The position numbers and the translations under genes are program-made. Shown here piece by piece: positions 47,134 to 57,870 of a stretch of DNA of 64,000 nt; position 1 is the stretch's first letter, and every line of letters starts with the position of its first letter. Below the pieces are notes generated by a model. The model was given only the letters and a program-made list of their open reading frames with translations, was not told the origin of the DNA and searched no databases. This stretch comes from Karalla daura (Eukaryota > Chordata > Actinopteri > Chaetodontiformes > Leiognathidae). The stretch lies in the NCBI GenBank assembly GCA_029224185.1, contig CM055192.1:22408739-22472738 (forward strand), written 5' to 3'.

Positions 47134-47209
47134 CTCCTAATAGTGTCAACACATCAACAGCAGGCAGGCAGAGTTTGTGCTGGTGTTTCTGTCTGTATAA
47201 CAGATGCAG
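47134..47209 (+). other. Candidate 76-nt exon (unproven)
   Basis: A strong pyrimidine tract ends in GTGTCAG at 47133, and a consensus donor ATGCAG/GTGAGT follows 47209. Two of three frames are open (one reads LLIVSTHQQQAGRVC). A GT microsatellite starts inside the donor's intron side. Pseudo-exons with good signals are common in introns, so support is weak. Confidence 0.15.
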
Positions 47210-47530
47210 GTGAGTGTGTGTGTTTGTGTGTGTGTGAGAGTGAGAGCGTGAGAGAGAGAGAGGGCGTTCATGCAATGTAAATGTGTGTGCGTTGGTGTGT
47301 TACTTTGATTTTTCTGGTGTTTATCTGTTTCTAAAATCTAACCATACCTTCTCATCTTTTTTTTTTCCTTTTAGCTGCTATCGCTCCCCTGCCTATCTCT
47401 CTTTTCTCTCTCCATCCTCCCACTCTATCTCCCTCTCTCTTTCGTCTTCTTTCCCCTCCCTCCCTCCTGACTGCTCCTGTGGGGTTTCTCTGGGTGTATC
47501 TTTCCTGTTTTTCTCCCCCCTATCCAATGC
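47210..47530. repeat. GT/GA microsatellite and CT-rich tract
   Basis: (GT)n with interruptions 47210-47240, GAGAG to 47264, then a pyrimidine-rich tract 47345-47525 that gives Ser/Leu-rich frames. Confidence 0.85.
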
Positions 47531-49300
47531 AATTTTCTTTTTTATCAACATTTGATTTCCTTGGAGTGAGTTGTCCTCTGCACATGAGAAAGCTGCAAAA
47601 AGGAGACAGGGCATAGTAAAATAAAAATGCAAGAAATGGTGTTTATCTAAATTCCTGGTCCCCCTTTCTGATCTCCAGTTACTCTGTATCTCGGTCCACC
47701 TCTTTGTTCCCACTCCAACGTCTCTCTATCAGCCACTCCTCAGCCGACTGTAGCCTGAGGTTATTACCAGATATCAGGCCATCAGTGTGTATCACTTCCT
47801 TGCAGTCGCCGCCAACCGCAAACAGCCCCAGTCCCACTCTCTTAGTTACTGTTGCGTATGTCTGGTGAACATGATCTAGCGCGGTGTATGTGCAGTTTAT
47901 CAACAAGGTGGATTTACAACTTGAAATTCATCTTCAGACTGCGGTTGTTTGATTTACCTCAAAGGTCAGAATTAGCTTTTGATCTAGCAGCATTTTTTTT
48001 TCAATAACAAACGTTATTACCATTTGCTTCATAAGTTTTTGCAGCTGTGGATCAGACCTTCGACTGTTGTTTTTCTGCTACATATTGCAACAGGTGTCTG
48101 TGGATCCCTCTGTAGAGGTGGGACCATGGGATGACACACCCATACCTCTGGGCTCTATGAACCAAGGCCCCAACCCACCCAACTTTCTGGGCTTCCCTGG
48201 TGAAACTGCTCCTGTGACCTGCTTCAGATTAGCGGACAGAGACCGGCATATAAACAAGCCTCACTAGTTGGATGGAAATCCATCAGGTATTGTTTTAAGG
48301 CTTTTTTCAAATGCACCAACCGTTACCATCCAATATAGTTATACAGTTTAATAACTAGGCTTATTTACTTTGACAAGTGAAACAGAGCCACTCATTGAGT
48401 CCTGATATTAATTATTTATTGATGATTTATTTTCCAGACAAATGGACACGGGAATATAAAAAGACACATAAATCGAGGTCAGTTTCACTTTCTGAAAAGC
48501 ATTACAATGCCAACTCGTTAACATACAGTCTGTAGCTAAATATCAGGCATTCACAACTCCAACATCCTAAATCATGCATGACAAGAGAGTTATCGCTAAG
48601 CTGTGGAGAGAAACAACACACTGTTGTGGTTTTCCCTTTTCGCTCTTATTCAGAATCACGGTCTGCATGGATAAAACATTATGTGGTTACATCAGCTCGA
48701 ATCCATCCTTCCTGCAATTGGCTGAAGTAGGAGCAGGCATCTGATAAGCCGCAGACATTTCTCTCTTGGGGGAAAAAATGTAATTGTTTGTGTGGACTGT
48801 GTTTCTTTCTCCAACAATAATACATTTCCTGATTAAGTTAACAGCCGTGGTACAGAAATCTTTTTTAATTAGAGGCCAAGTGTATTTCACATCAGACTTC
48901 TGACAGCATAGACTATTATTAACACAACACAGTATTGATGCGAAAACCAGATCGCACTCATGAGATGGAAGAAACTTCCAAATAAAAGCAAAAACTAATA
49001 AAAGCAGCATGTACCCAGAGTCATGTCAGGTTAGGATTAACATGGGGCCTCAGCGGCACTACTCACCTATCAAAGTGCCAAATAATCTGAGATTTGATGT
49101 GTGCCTATGTAGCCAGTATCAGCGGGAACAGCCCTTGAAAATGTTGCAAACAGTGATTCCCGGGGCCAAGCAATCTACCTGTTTATTGAAAAGTCAATTC
49201 TGGACATCTGCCTTTTTTTCTTATCCCCTCCTCTGCTTATGTGCATCGACGTCTACGTGCCATCCTTGAATGGGTTCAGTATGCTCCACCACGCCTCTGC
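47531..49300. other. Non-coding; unrecognised frame 48094-48267
   Basis: A plus-strand frame preceded by GCAACAG at 48093 encodes a Pro/Gly/Asn-rich peptide (VEVGPWDDTPIPLGS region) to a stop at 48265-48267. It could be a terminal exon but there is no known match. The rest is featureless. Confidence 0.35.
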
Positions 49301-49351
49301 ACACACGCATACACACACACACACACACACACACACAGACGCACACACACA
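49301..49351. repeat. (CA)n microsatellite, interrupted
   Basis: CA tract with GCAT and GACG interruptions. It gives Thr-His runs in two plus-strand frames. Confidence 0.94.
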
Positions 49352-50174
49352 GGCTGCAGAGCGTTGGCTTTCTCAAAATAAAAAGGAAAAAAAAAATCCT
49401 CCCTCATTTTGCTCCCATGCCTAAAGACATCCATTGTGACAAATTCATAATTCAAAGTCCTTTTAATGATGTGATTAAAAAGTCATTTTGAGCTTCTATG
49501 AATCTCCCCCCACCCTAATGAATGCACAGACACACACACACACATTTCAAGACGCAGCATTTTTTTCTCTACCCTTCCCTCTCACCCTCTACAACAGCAC
49601 AAGTTCCTAATTTGCTCTTAATGAAGGCTAACTCTTAATGAGCCCCCAGTCCCCTCCACCGCTAATCCCTGTTTTTGGCTCTCTCCGGTGCAGCTTTGAT
49701 CTTTAAGGGTGCATTTGATCATGTGTTGCCCCGTGTTTGGAGGCGCATCCATCGCAGCTCATTGCCTAACTGCATCCCCCCGGGAGAGAGCAGCTAATGG
49801 GGGATGAGTGGCAAGGTTGCTACTGATTAAGTTCGTTATTAGATTTGCGTTTGATTGACTGATGCAAAATCATTTTGCCACTTGTGAAAAAAAAAAAAAA
49901 ACCCAAAAAACGAAAAAAAAACAAGTTGTTAAAAACGGAATATGCTTTAAAAAAGCAATATATGAAACTGCATGATGGGAGGCATCACATTGCAGTTGTG
50001 AATAACTTAGTAATCAACACAGAAGTAAATGTCAAGAGGCACAGCAGCGAATGATGACTCTCAGTTAATCCACACGACAATACAAAAGCTTCACACATTA
50101 ATTTAGCCAAGTGACAATCTCTCTGGAGCACCTTCGCTGTGAAAATGAGGACTTGACATCGTTTGTGGCCTCAT
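49352..50174. other. Non-coding; enhancer-like 49590-49880; A-rich 49888-49921
   Basis: 49590-49880 is complex, with repeated 'cttaatga' words and 'gatttgcgtttgattgactg'. It is a good candidate for a conserved element. It ends at an A-rich run of AAAAACCC and CGAAAA at 49888-49921. Confidence 0.4.
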
Positions 50175-50415
50175 GGTGTTTGAGTCACCTCACAGCGAGA
50201 TGGTCACAAGTATGAATCCCATTTGTGCCCGAGGCATTTCTGCGTGGAGCTTGCATGTTCTACCCTTGTCTGTCATGGCTTCTGATTGAATTTACAGGAG
50301 GGAACCTCCCCCAGAGATCACTAAAATCTCTATCTTTTCTCCAGGTACTCCAGGAGACGCCGAGCAGCCACTGGCGCCTCGCAGCAAGATGGTCCCATTT
50401 TGCACCGGTTGCCCA
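50175..50415 (+). mobile_element. tRNA-headed SINE-like fragments, two in tandem
   Basis: First fragment 50175-50265: 'gagtcacctcacagcgagat', 'ggtcacaagtatgaatccca' (degraded B box), 'tctgcgtggagcttgcatgt'. A second head-like fragment lies at 50368-50415: 'ccactggcgcctcgcagcaa' then 'gatggtcccattttgcaccg'. Plus orientation for both. Confidence 0.65.
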
Positions 50416-51291
50416 CTTGTATTTCCTGCTTCTTGTTCTATCAGTTTGTGAAAATGAAAGAATTCATTTACACAACTTATAATGCTCAGAATGCTCAGTA
50501 CAGTACAGCTCAGAATTTTAAGTTTCCCTAGATAAAAAATAAAAATTATCTAATTGGAAGATAATTAGTTGGCACAACTCGAGATGAATTCCTTCATAAC
50601 TTCATTACCAGCCCCAAAACTCGAATATCTTGAAAAGTAAGTTGCCTTGAAAGTTCCAGTTTTCTCCAGCCCTTCATTTGAACAGTGCCAGGGCCAAGTT
50701 CAGGGATGCAGCAGCAAACAACAAAGCTGTGTGACTCCAGACTTTTCTGTGCTTTCACTTGTTTTCCCTGGGAAAACAACGTCTGGAGGAGGAGGGATTT
50801 ACTGATATCTGCTGCCTCCATAGCAGGAAAGTCTTTCAGTGTGGCTGAAAGTCGACTCCTCTTCTTTATGTAGAGGACCTGCCCATACTTGTGCTGTCGT
50901 TTCCTGACTGTAGCTCTCTGGTGAACAGGAGCTAAACCAGCACAGTCTGGACCTGTCTCCATCTTCTCCACTGTCCTTCCGCACGTCTGTGTCATCAACT
51001 GAGTCATGAAGCTACAAACAAGCTTTGGAGTTAGACATGCTTTCAAATGCTGGCACCATCTAGAGCCTGTAGTTTGTAAACTTTTCCCACGTTTTCTAAA
51101 TGCTCCAAATACCTCATAATTGTGATATTGGCAGAGCTGCAGCAGCAGCTTCAAATTCCACTTTGCAAGAAAACATTTTGCATTTATCCCTCTAGGTTTG
51201 AAACCAATTCCAAACCCAAACCAATTCTCATTTTGCAAGTCTTCAGATGAATCAGAGCCACAGTGTGCGTGTGTGTGCATGCAGAAGAGTA

Positions 51292-51293
<2 letters not shown>
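50416..51293. other. Complex sequence with a long unrecognised minus-strand frame
   Basis: A minus-strand frame of 254 codons (50594-51358) begins inside the flanking GT microsatellite (Thr-His run) and continues for about 225 codons through complex sequence. I recognise no domain. Shorter open frames overlap on both strands, which argues for generally low stop density. Confidence 0.4.
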
Positions 51294-51351
<58 letters not shown>

Positions 51352-51354
51352 TGC
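51294..51354. repeat. (GT)n microsatellite
   Basis: About 25 GT units, bounded by GCGT and GCGCATGT. Confidence 0.96.
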
Positions 51355-51477
51355 GCATGTTAACTAAACACTTTACCGACAGTCATTTTTACTGTTGCAA
51401 GTGTTGGATTAAATGTCGTTCCACAGTGGCCCAAAACCAATAAAAAGTGGGACTGTATTTCGTTGACCAGGGTTCGG

Positions 51478-51478
<1 letters not shown>

Positions 51479-51566
<88 letters not shown>

Positions 51567-51600
51567 TGTGTATGTGTATGTGTGTGAGTCTGTGTTTGTG
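51479..51600. repeat. (TG)n microsatellite, 120 bp
   Basis: Pure TG from 51479 to 51562 (about 42 units), then imperfect TGTA/TGTT variants to 51600. Longest GT tract in the window. Confidence 0.97.
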
Positions 51601-51729
51601 GTGGCTAGGGTCAGGCCCAAGGGTTGGATGGAGCTGACAAACTGGGGAGCAGAGCTCATTTTTTCATGTTGTGAAATTCCTGGGCTTTCCTTCGCACACT
51701 CAGGCCCCCTGACTGCTGCTCACTAAGCC

Positions 51730-52112
51730 TGTGTGCGTGTGTGTACTTGTATGCGTGCGTGTGTGTATTTGTGTGTGTGTGTGTGTGTGTGCACTCCATA
51801 AATATGCACAGATGTGCATCTCTGTCCAGGGCAGCATCAATCCTTGTATGGTGCACTTTTATTTATATATTTCAGTGTCTGTGTGTGTGTCTGAGCGTGT
51901 GTGTTGGTGGTTTCCAGCATGTGTGTGTGTGTGTGTGTGTGTTGAGACAGACACATCCGTGGGCACAGTAGCTATTATGGAGCCGACAGAGCCAGGGTGC
52001 TCCATTAATAAAACAGGCAGAGGCAGTCGGAGGTTGGTCCCTGGATAGCTGGCCCGGCTTTTTCCACTCTCGGTGTGTGTCTTGTGTATGTTTGTGTGTG
52101 CACAAGTCTGAA

Positions 52113-52163
<51 letters not shown>
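51730..52163. repeat. Cluster of short GT tracts ending in GT/GA
   Basis: GT-rich runs at 51730-51791, 51879-51903, 51919-51942, 52076-52100 and 52120-52144, the last joined to (GA)9 at 52144-52162. Confidence 0.93.
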
Positions 52164-52295
52164 TTGAAAAAAAGGCAGATCTGTCATTGAGGAAAGACCA
52201 CAATGGGGTTGGTTAGAATAATACAGTTACAGCAACCCCCTGCTACCAGCACCACCCTGCTGTCCCTGTGTGGTCCTCTGACTCATCTTTTACAC

Positions 52296-52296
52296 T

Positions 52297-52328
<32 letters not shown>

Positions 52329-52330
52329 CA
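52296..52330. repeat. (CA)n microsatellite
   Basis: About 17 CA units with one CG interruption. CA direction, opposite to the GT tracts on its left. Confidence 0.95.
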
Positions 52331-52435
52331 GTGATTGGTCATATGCCAGCTGCCAACAGAGGTGTGTGTGTCTAAAGAAAGGTTGTGGGTTGTCAGTGTG
52401 TGGTAGAGAGGGTCTGAGTGGGTGTATCAAGGGGA

Positions 52436-52853
52436 ATGGTGTGTGTGTGTGCGTGTAAGTGTGTGTGTGTGTGGATGGGAGATCGAGCAGCTGTGTGAAC
52501 GTGTTCCTGTGTGTAGTTTTGCTGAGGGGTTAAAATAAAACTGAGCAGGAACGGGATGAGGAAACAATCCATCCTGTAGGATGTAGAGCAGAGGACACGC
52601 ACACACACACACAGTCAAACAAATGCAAACACACACCCTCAACATGTGTGTGTGTGTGCGTGTAAATGAAAACTTTGCCTGTGTGCAAAAAGTCAGACCC
52701 TTGCTCACTTCTCTCACTTTTCACCCACACGCCCACACATCTGCAAAGTCATTTATTCCTATCCTCAAAGATTCACAGAATGAACAAAGACACCTGACGA
52801 GCACAGTGTGTATACACACGCTCACGATCACACATACACACCCACACACACAC
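52436..52853. repeat. Short GT and CA tracts
   Basis: GT at 52438-52472, CA at 52598-52613, GT at 52645-52662 and CA at 52818-52853. GT and CA directions alternate along the plus strand. Confidence 0.9.
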
Positions 52854-52899
52854 CACTTGGTAACTCTGACTTTCACCCTCTCTCTCTCTTCTTTGCCAG

Positions 52900-52936
52900 A
52901 AACAAAAAAAACGTCGCAACTTGTCCAACATAAGAG
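52900..52936 (+). other. Candidate 37-nt microexon
   Basis: A pyrimidine tract (CCCTCTCTCTCTCTTCTTTGCCAG, 52876-52899) is followed by 37 nt and a consensus donor AAGAG/GTGAGT (52936-52937). Two frames are open: KQKKRRNLSNIR and TKKTSQLVQHK. In the second, leading and trailing partial codons have two nt each. The length is not a multiple of three. I cannot link it to a gene. Confidence 0.2.
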
Positions 52937-52942
52937 GTGAGT

Positions 52943-55900
52943 GTCGGGCCGTGATGGAGCACTGCAAAACAACACCATTAAAATAAATGGTCAGGCTGTC
53001 ACAGCATCAATTAAACTGGCAGCCTCTTTCTCTCTCTCTCTCCCTCTCATACACACACACACTCACACACCCAGATCAAGCCGACTTTATTTCTCCATCC
53101 AAACTCTATCGCTCATTCAACATCTTCTCCCAGCTCCCTGTGGGCGCCCTCCTCTCTCGTTCTCTTTTATTTCATCCTCGGCAGCTTACTCATTATCTCT
53201 CTCGGGCAACAATTCTGTCTCCCTGATCAATCCATCCCGTCTTGTCCCTTTATCCAAACCTATCCCTTTCTCTCCCTCCTCTATTTCTTCTTTTTCTCCC
53301 CCTCCTCTCCACTGAATCTCTGACATGGCCATTTGGCCTTAGACTTGACTAATCGCTATCACAGCTTATCAGACTGCTGCTTTGGCCCCACTGTTCAGGG
53401 TTGGCTTGCCCCCTGTGTGTTTGTGCCTCTGTTAGAGTGTGTGTGTTGGTTTGTGGGAAATAGGCTCAGTCATGGCCAGTGAGACTGCTCCAAATCTAAA
53501 CATGGGGTTTAGAGATGAAGGGCCTGGTCGGAGCAGCACCTGGCGCCAGCTGTTACTACACTTTCGCCCTGTCTATCTCACGCTCTCTCTGGCCTTGGGT
53601 TTCACAGCAGTGTAGTGGAGGTACCAGCAAATAGCACTACTGCAGAGTACAATACATCCCCTCCAGCCTGAAACCTGGCCTAGCCCCGGGCACTGTGGGC
53701 ACAGTGATCCTGATGTGGCTGCTTTCTCAGGAATTCTCATTATAACATTATCATGGCTTTAAAACACATTTAAGAGTGACTGTTATTCATCTCACTGTGG
53801 GGAAATCTATGTTGCTGCAGTCACAAGCCATCGCAATAAATGAAGACATTAGAAATAATTAATATAATCTCCTTAAGTCTCCTTCTCTTTTTGCCAGATA
53901 GTGTCACTTTATTTAATAAATAACACATAAAAAAGTTTTTGAATGTGTTTGGACTTTGCCTTCAATCTATCCTAAATCTCTCCTTACAGTAAGGGTCTCA
54001 TTCACAGTTATTTACTTGCTCTTACGCTCTGTTTTTGCTCTAAATTGTGAGACTTTCACTCTCTTTGATACCGAATTGCAGAAATATTTCTTATTTTCAA
54101 ATCCCGCCTCACTGCCTTCTCCCTCAGACGGTGTGCAGTTGCTCCAGGATGTTTCTAATATTTATGCCCTTGTGCAGATTTGTGTGTCCATGTACAGCAT
54201 GTGTGAATGTGTATTACTTACTGTATGTACTGTTAGTGACTGTATAAGCGATGAAGGCTTGTGAGGTTTGACAGGGTTCACATCTATTTATTTATGTGAT
54301 TTTATGTGTTATCTTGTTTTATTTGTTCAACCAATGACAAGATGTTAAAGAAAAACAGACAGAAGTTTCTATTGAAACTGTGCAGTATATGTGACCTACA
54401 TGAACTGTTGTATAGCTATGTAGCTAAAGAATAATGAAAACAGTCGAAATATACTGTGCATGTCGACTGAATATAGAGAGTGAGGTTGCAAATGTGAAAT
54501 GTATTGCACTTATATTTTTAGACTTGTGTCTCAGAACCAGTAGTCTGATCAAACCAGAAATGAAAAAGTGATAAAAATGGTGAAAAATAATTTCTTATTT
54601 TTACCACATTATAATTCCAACGATATTGGATTCACATTATGAGAAAATATCAGCCTTTCAAATTGGATTAGCTGTAGCTACAAAATGTGTGCATGTGCAA
54701 ATGTCCAAATGACTGATGAAGTTAATTGTCATAAATCATTTGCCTGTCAATCAAATACTGGTTTAATGGTTTAACCATTTCAGCTCTAAAAGGGGGATTA
54801 AAGCAAATGAAGGAGCCAGACAGACAGATATTACTGAGCAGATTTTTCTCTTTACGTGCCAGTGATGTCAGACAAAATGGGATAAAAAGACAAAATAACA
54901 TCAAGCTCTATATATGATCAGATGCTCTAGATGCTGCTTGAATGGTACTTAGTTACTCTTTTTTTTGTTTTTTTTTCACTTTTATGTACTTTTTCCAGTT
55001 TCTTGCTGTCGACATGGAACTAGAACACATTGTCTGCAGCTCCAGTGATAAATAAACATGTACTTTGCATGCATACATAAAAGGAGGAGGATGAATAAGC
55101 CTCTTATTGGAAATATTAATGTGGCAGCGCAGGCGACGTTTCTTTATTTGTCAGCCTGCATCTTGTGAGTCATGAGCTCCCATGTGAACGCATCGTTTTT
55201 CAACAGTTTTGTTTATTTCACATGAGAGATCTCTATCTGTGCTGTTTTTGGCATGTGTCTCTTTCCTCGCTGCTTTGCACGACACCGGGCACAAATGGGA
55301 AGGAAAAAAGAAAAGGCAATTAAAAGAGAGAGAGAGGGTGACGTCGCTGATAGTCCGGCGTAGCAGTTAGGCTGCAGCAACATTCGATTCTAAGTGGTTA
55401 ATGGCAAATGGACTGCACTGACCTCCGTGATCTCACAAAATCACTGATCTCATTGATTGCAGTGAGATGAGTTAAACGGCCATACAGTTCATTACATTAG
55501 AAGCCAATGGAGCCGCACTGAGACAACCCACGCACTATATTATTTTTAATTAACTCCTTTTCAGTCACATTAGTGCCAGTTTTGCACATACTGCTGCCCC
55601 TCTCCCACGCAGCCCATACCTGGGCTCACATCTGCAGGACTCGAGGTCCACGTCTCTCTCTCGCTCTCTCTTTCTCTCTCCGCGTCCTGTAACAGCTGCC
55701 GCTTCAAGTGTACTCGCAACGTGACGTAGTCAGCGGTACAATGTGTGTTTGTGTGTGTGATGGTGACCTAATTGCAGGGGCTGGGGTTGGCCGTTTCCTC
55801 TGTTTATTTTCTCATCATTAACGGTACACAGAGGGGAGAGGCCATTCCTACTCACGGCCTGTTCCTGTGACTGGACTCAAGGTGAGAGGAAGCAACCATA

Positions 55901-56695
55901 AACCCCCCGTTTTTTTTTACTGGGATTAGAAAAACAGTGTTACGGTGCTTGTAAAGTTTTATTTAAAAACTGCTCTTATAGAACCAAGTGGACCTATAGC
56001 ACTTCTTGTATGCTGCATTGGTAAAAGGACCTATACTGGCATGCCATTTGGCAACAAGATGTCGCCTTTTTGAAAACCTCAAAAGTTATTTTGAGAAGGA
56101 ATTTAAGAGTTACAATATGACATTAACTCAAATAAAACAATATGGCATCGTAAGCAATGCATTTCACAGTAAAACTGCAGTAAACATCTGGAGTAAACTG
56201 GGATATCATGCAAACTCAGTCCTACATTCTGTGAGGAGATGCTGCTGTGATGATGCCTTCTAGCTATGTAGCATGTAAATTCATTATTTCACTCTTGCAG
56301 CTCTTTATCACACTTTGGCTCTTATTTCCACACTTCTGGTCTTCTTCTCCAACCCTTTATAACCTATTTAAGTCCTAAGGCCCGTTACCGTCATGCACTA
56401 CACACACACAGTTAAAATTACTTTCATATAACATGTCAGATTTACATTTAGGAGTAACACTGGTCGACCTCTTAACTCTAGCTTCTAGCTGGACATGACT
56501 GCAATTGAGATTAAGGCTTTCCAATACACTGGTAGGTTGGTTTAAACAAGTTAAAACCATTTTGTGTCTCTGGTTTGAAAGTAAAAACTCTCCTGATCCA
56601 TGAAATGTCTTATATCTCACTATGCCTACAGAGCTATGCCTACATTGCCTTGAGAAATCTGAAACTAGGCAGTATGATTGGACAATCTCTGTTTG
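52943..56695. other. Non-coding stretch; CT-rich 53020-53310; enhancer-like 55080-55560
   Basis: CT-rich sequence up to 53310 carries shadow frames. 53940-54560 is AT-rich and could pass for a 3' UTR. 55080-55560 is complex and factor-core-rich. 55650-55682 is CT-rich. No gene established. Confidence 0.4.
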
Positions 56696-56985
56696 GGGGA
56701 TTGGGGGATTTTTAGTGAATGGTCAATTGTTGCAATCACTTCAATAAATCCTGTCGAGCAAGAAACATGAGCACTGGAAACACATAAGCGACTCACCAGT
56801 GTCCAGCGGTGGCCACTATTAGAAGAATACGACCCAAACCGTACAACAGAAAGCCCTTTTAAATCAGGCAAAGCCTCCTCAAATCCTCCCATGTTAGCGG
56901 GACTTCATTCTCGGGGGAATAAATGAAATTGGACGTTCTATCAATTGACACCCCGACCAGCTGCAAATGATACACAGAGGACTCT
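56696..56985. repeat. Unidentified repeat, copy A
   Basis: About 290 bp that recur at 59297-59585 in the same orientation. Shared words include 'tttagtgaatggtcaattgt', 'gacagaaagcccttttaaat' (aac- in this copy), 'gaataaatgaaattgga' and 'caattgacacc'. On the minus strand both copies share the frame SNFIYS.ENEV.LTW.DL. before a TAA. Not one of the repeat families named elsewhere in this list. Confidence 0.85.
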
Positions 56986-57624
56986 GTGGACAGGACTAGA
57001 ATTATCAGACTACAAGTATGCTGAAAATCGCTGCATAATTGGGGCCCACTCAGGTTGAGGAGGAAAGTCATTGACATGGTTGAATAACAACTGAAGAGCT
57101 TTTCCATTGAAAACACAATTTCCCTTCTGGGTTAGTTGGCGCCTGTTAAGTGGAATGAATACTGAAAATGAGGGCTCCCGATAAATGTGTTATAGGCATT
57201 ATTGTCATTCACCACCATTTGGCGGGATGATGATATAATGAAGAACTGGTAATCAAGTTGTTCTTTTTGTTTGTACAAATGAACAAATACGTTCCGTTTC
57301 TATGCCGAGAGTGCAGCTTTTATTGCACTAAGACAAATCAGACTGTCAATCTGTCAGAAGGAACCAATCTGCAACTGGTGCAACCTCACAATTTCCAGAA
57401 ATGAGTTGTGACGATTCTAGGCCCAGTAACTCCTTGCTGCACCAGCTGTCAGAATCCAGCAGTCCTCCATGCACTTACGCATATTAAGTGACTCATGCAA
57501 CTGAAGACTTTCACAGTTGTGGGCAGGCAGTGTAACGCCACAATACTTTATGTTTTGCATTGCTATTTGTATTATTTGAGACCAGATTGCTAGTTCTATT
57601 GGTTCACATCCATGTATGGTCCTG
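56986..57624. other. Non-coding stretch, nothing recognised
   Basis: Sequence right of repeat copy A that is not shared with copy B. An 85-codon minus-strand frame (56859-57116) runs out of the repeat into it. Confidence 0.4.
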
Positions 57625-57870
57625 AACAGTGGTTAGGGTTCGGCTCCTGCTGGAGCCTGTTGCAGCACACACAGGACATAGGTAGGGAATACATCCTGGA
57701 CAGGATCCTTTTTGTCTCCAATCAAACTAAACATGCATGTATTTGGACTGAGGGAGGAAACTGGAGTACTTGAATATGGGGGGCACATCATGCAAACTCA
57801 GGACTCACACCCTGGTTCTTCTTGTTGTGAGGTGACTTTGCTGTCTAAGCTACCGTGCTGTCTCTCCAAG
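57625..57870 (-). mobile_element. tRNA-headed SINE-like copy, near full length
   Basis: The plus strand shows 'ggctcctgctggagcctgtt', 'tagggaatacatcctggaca', 'ctccaatcaaactaaacatg', 'catgtatttggactgaggga', 'catgcaaactcaggact' and the head 'ttcttgttgtgaggtgactt'. Minus orientation. It lies between the two copies of the unidentified repeat. Confidence 0.88.

Noticed and set aside
52118..52163. Regularly spaced repeats as a CRISPR-like array
   Set aside because: The repeats are simple GT/GA microsatellites without unique spacers of constant size, in a vertebrate genome.
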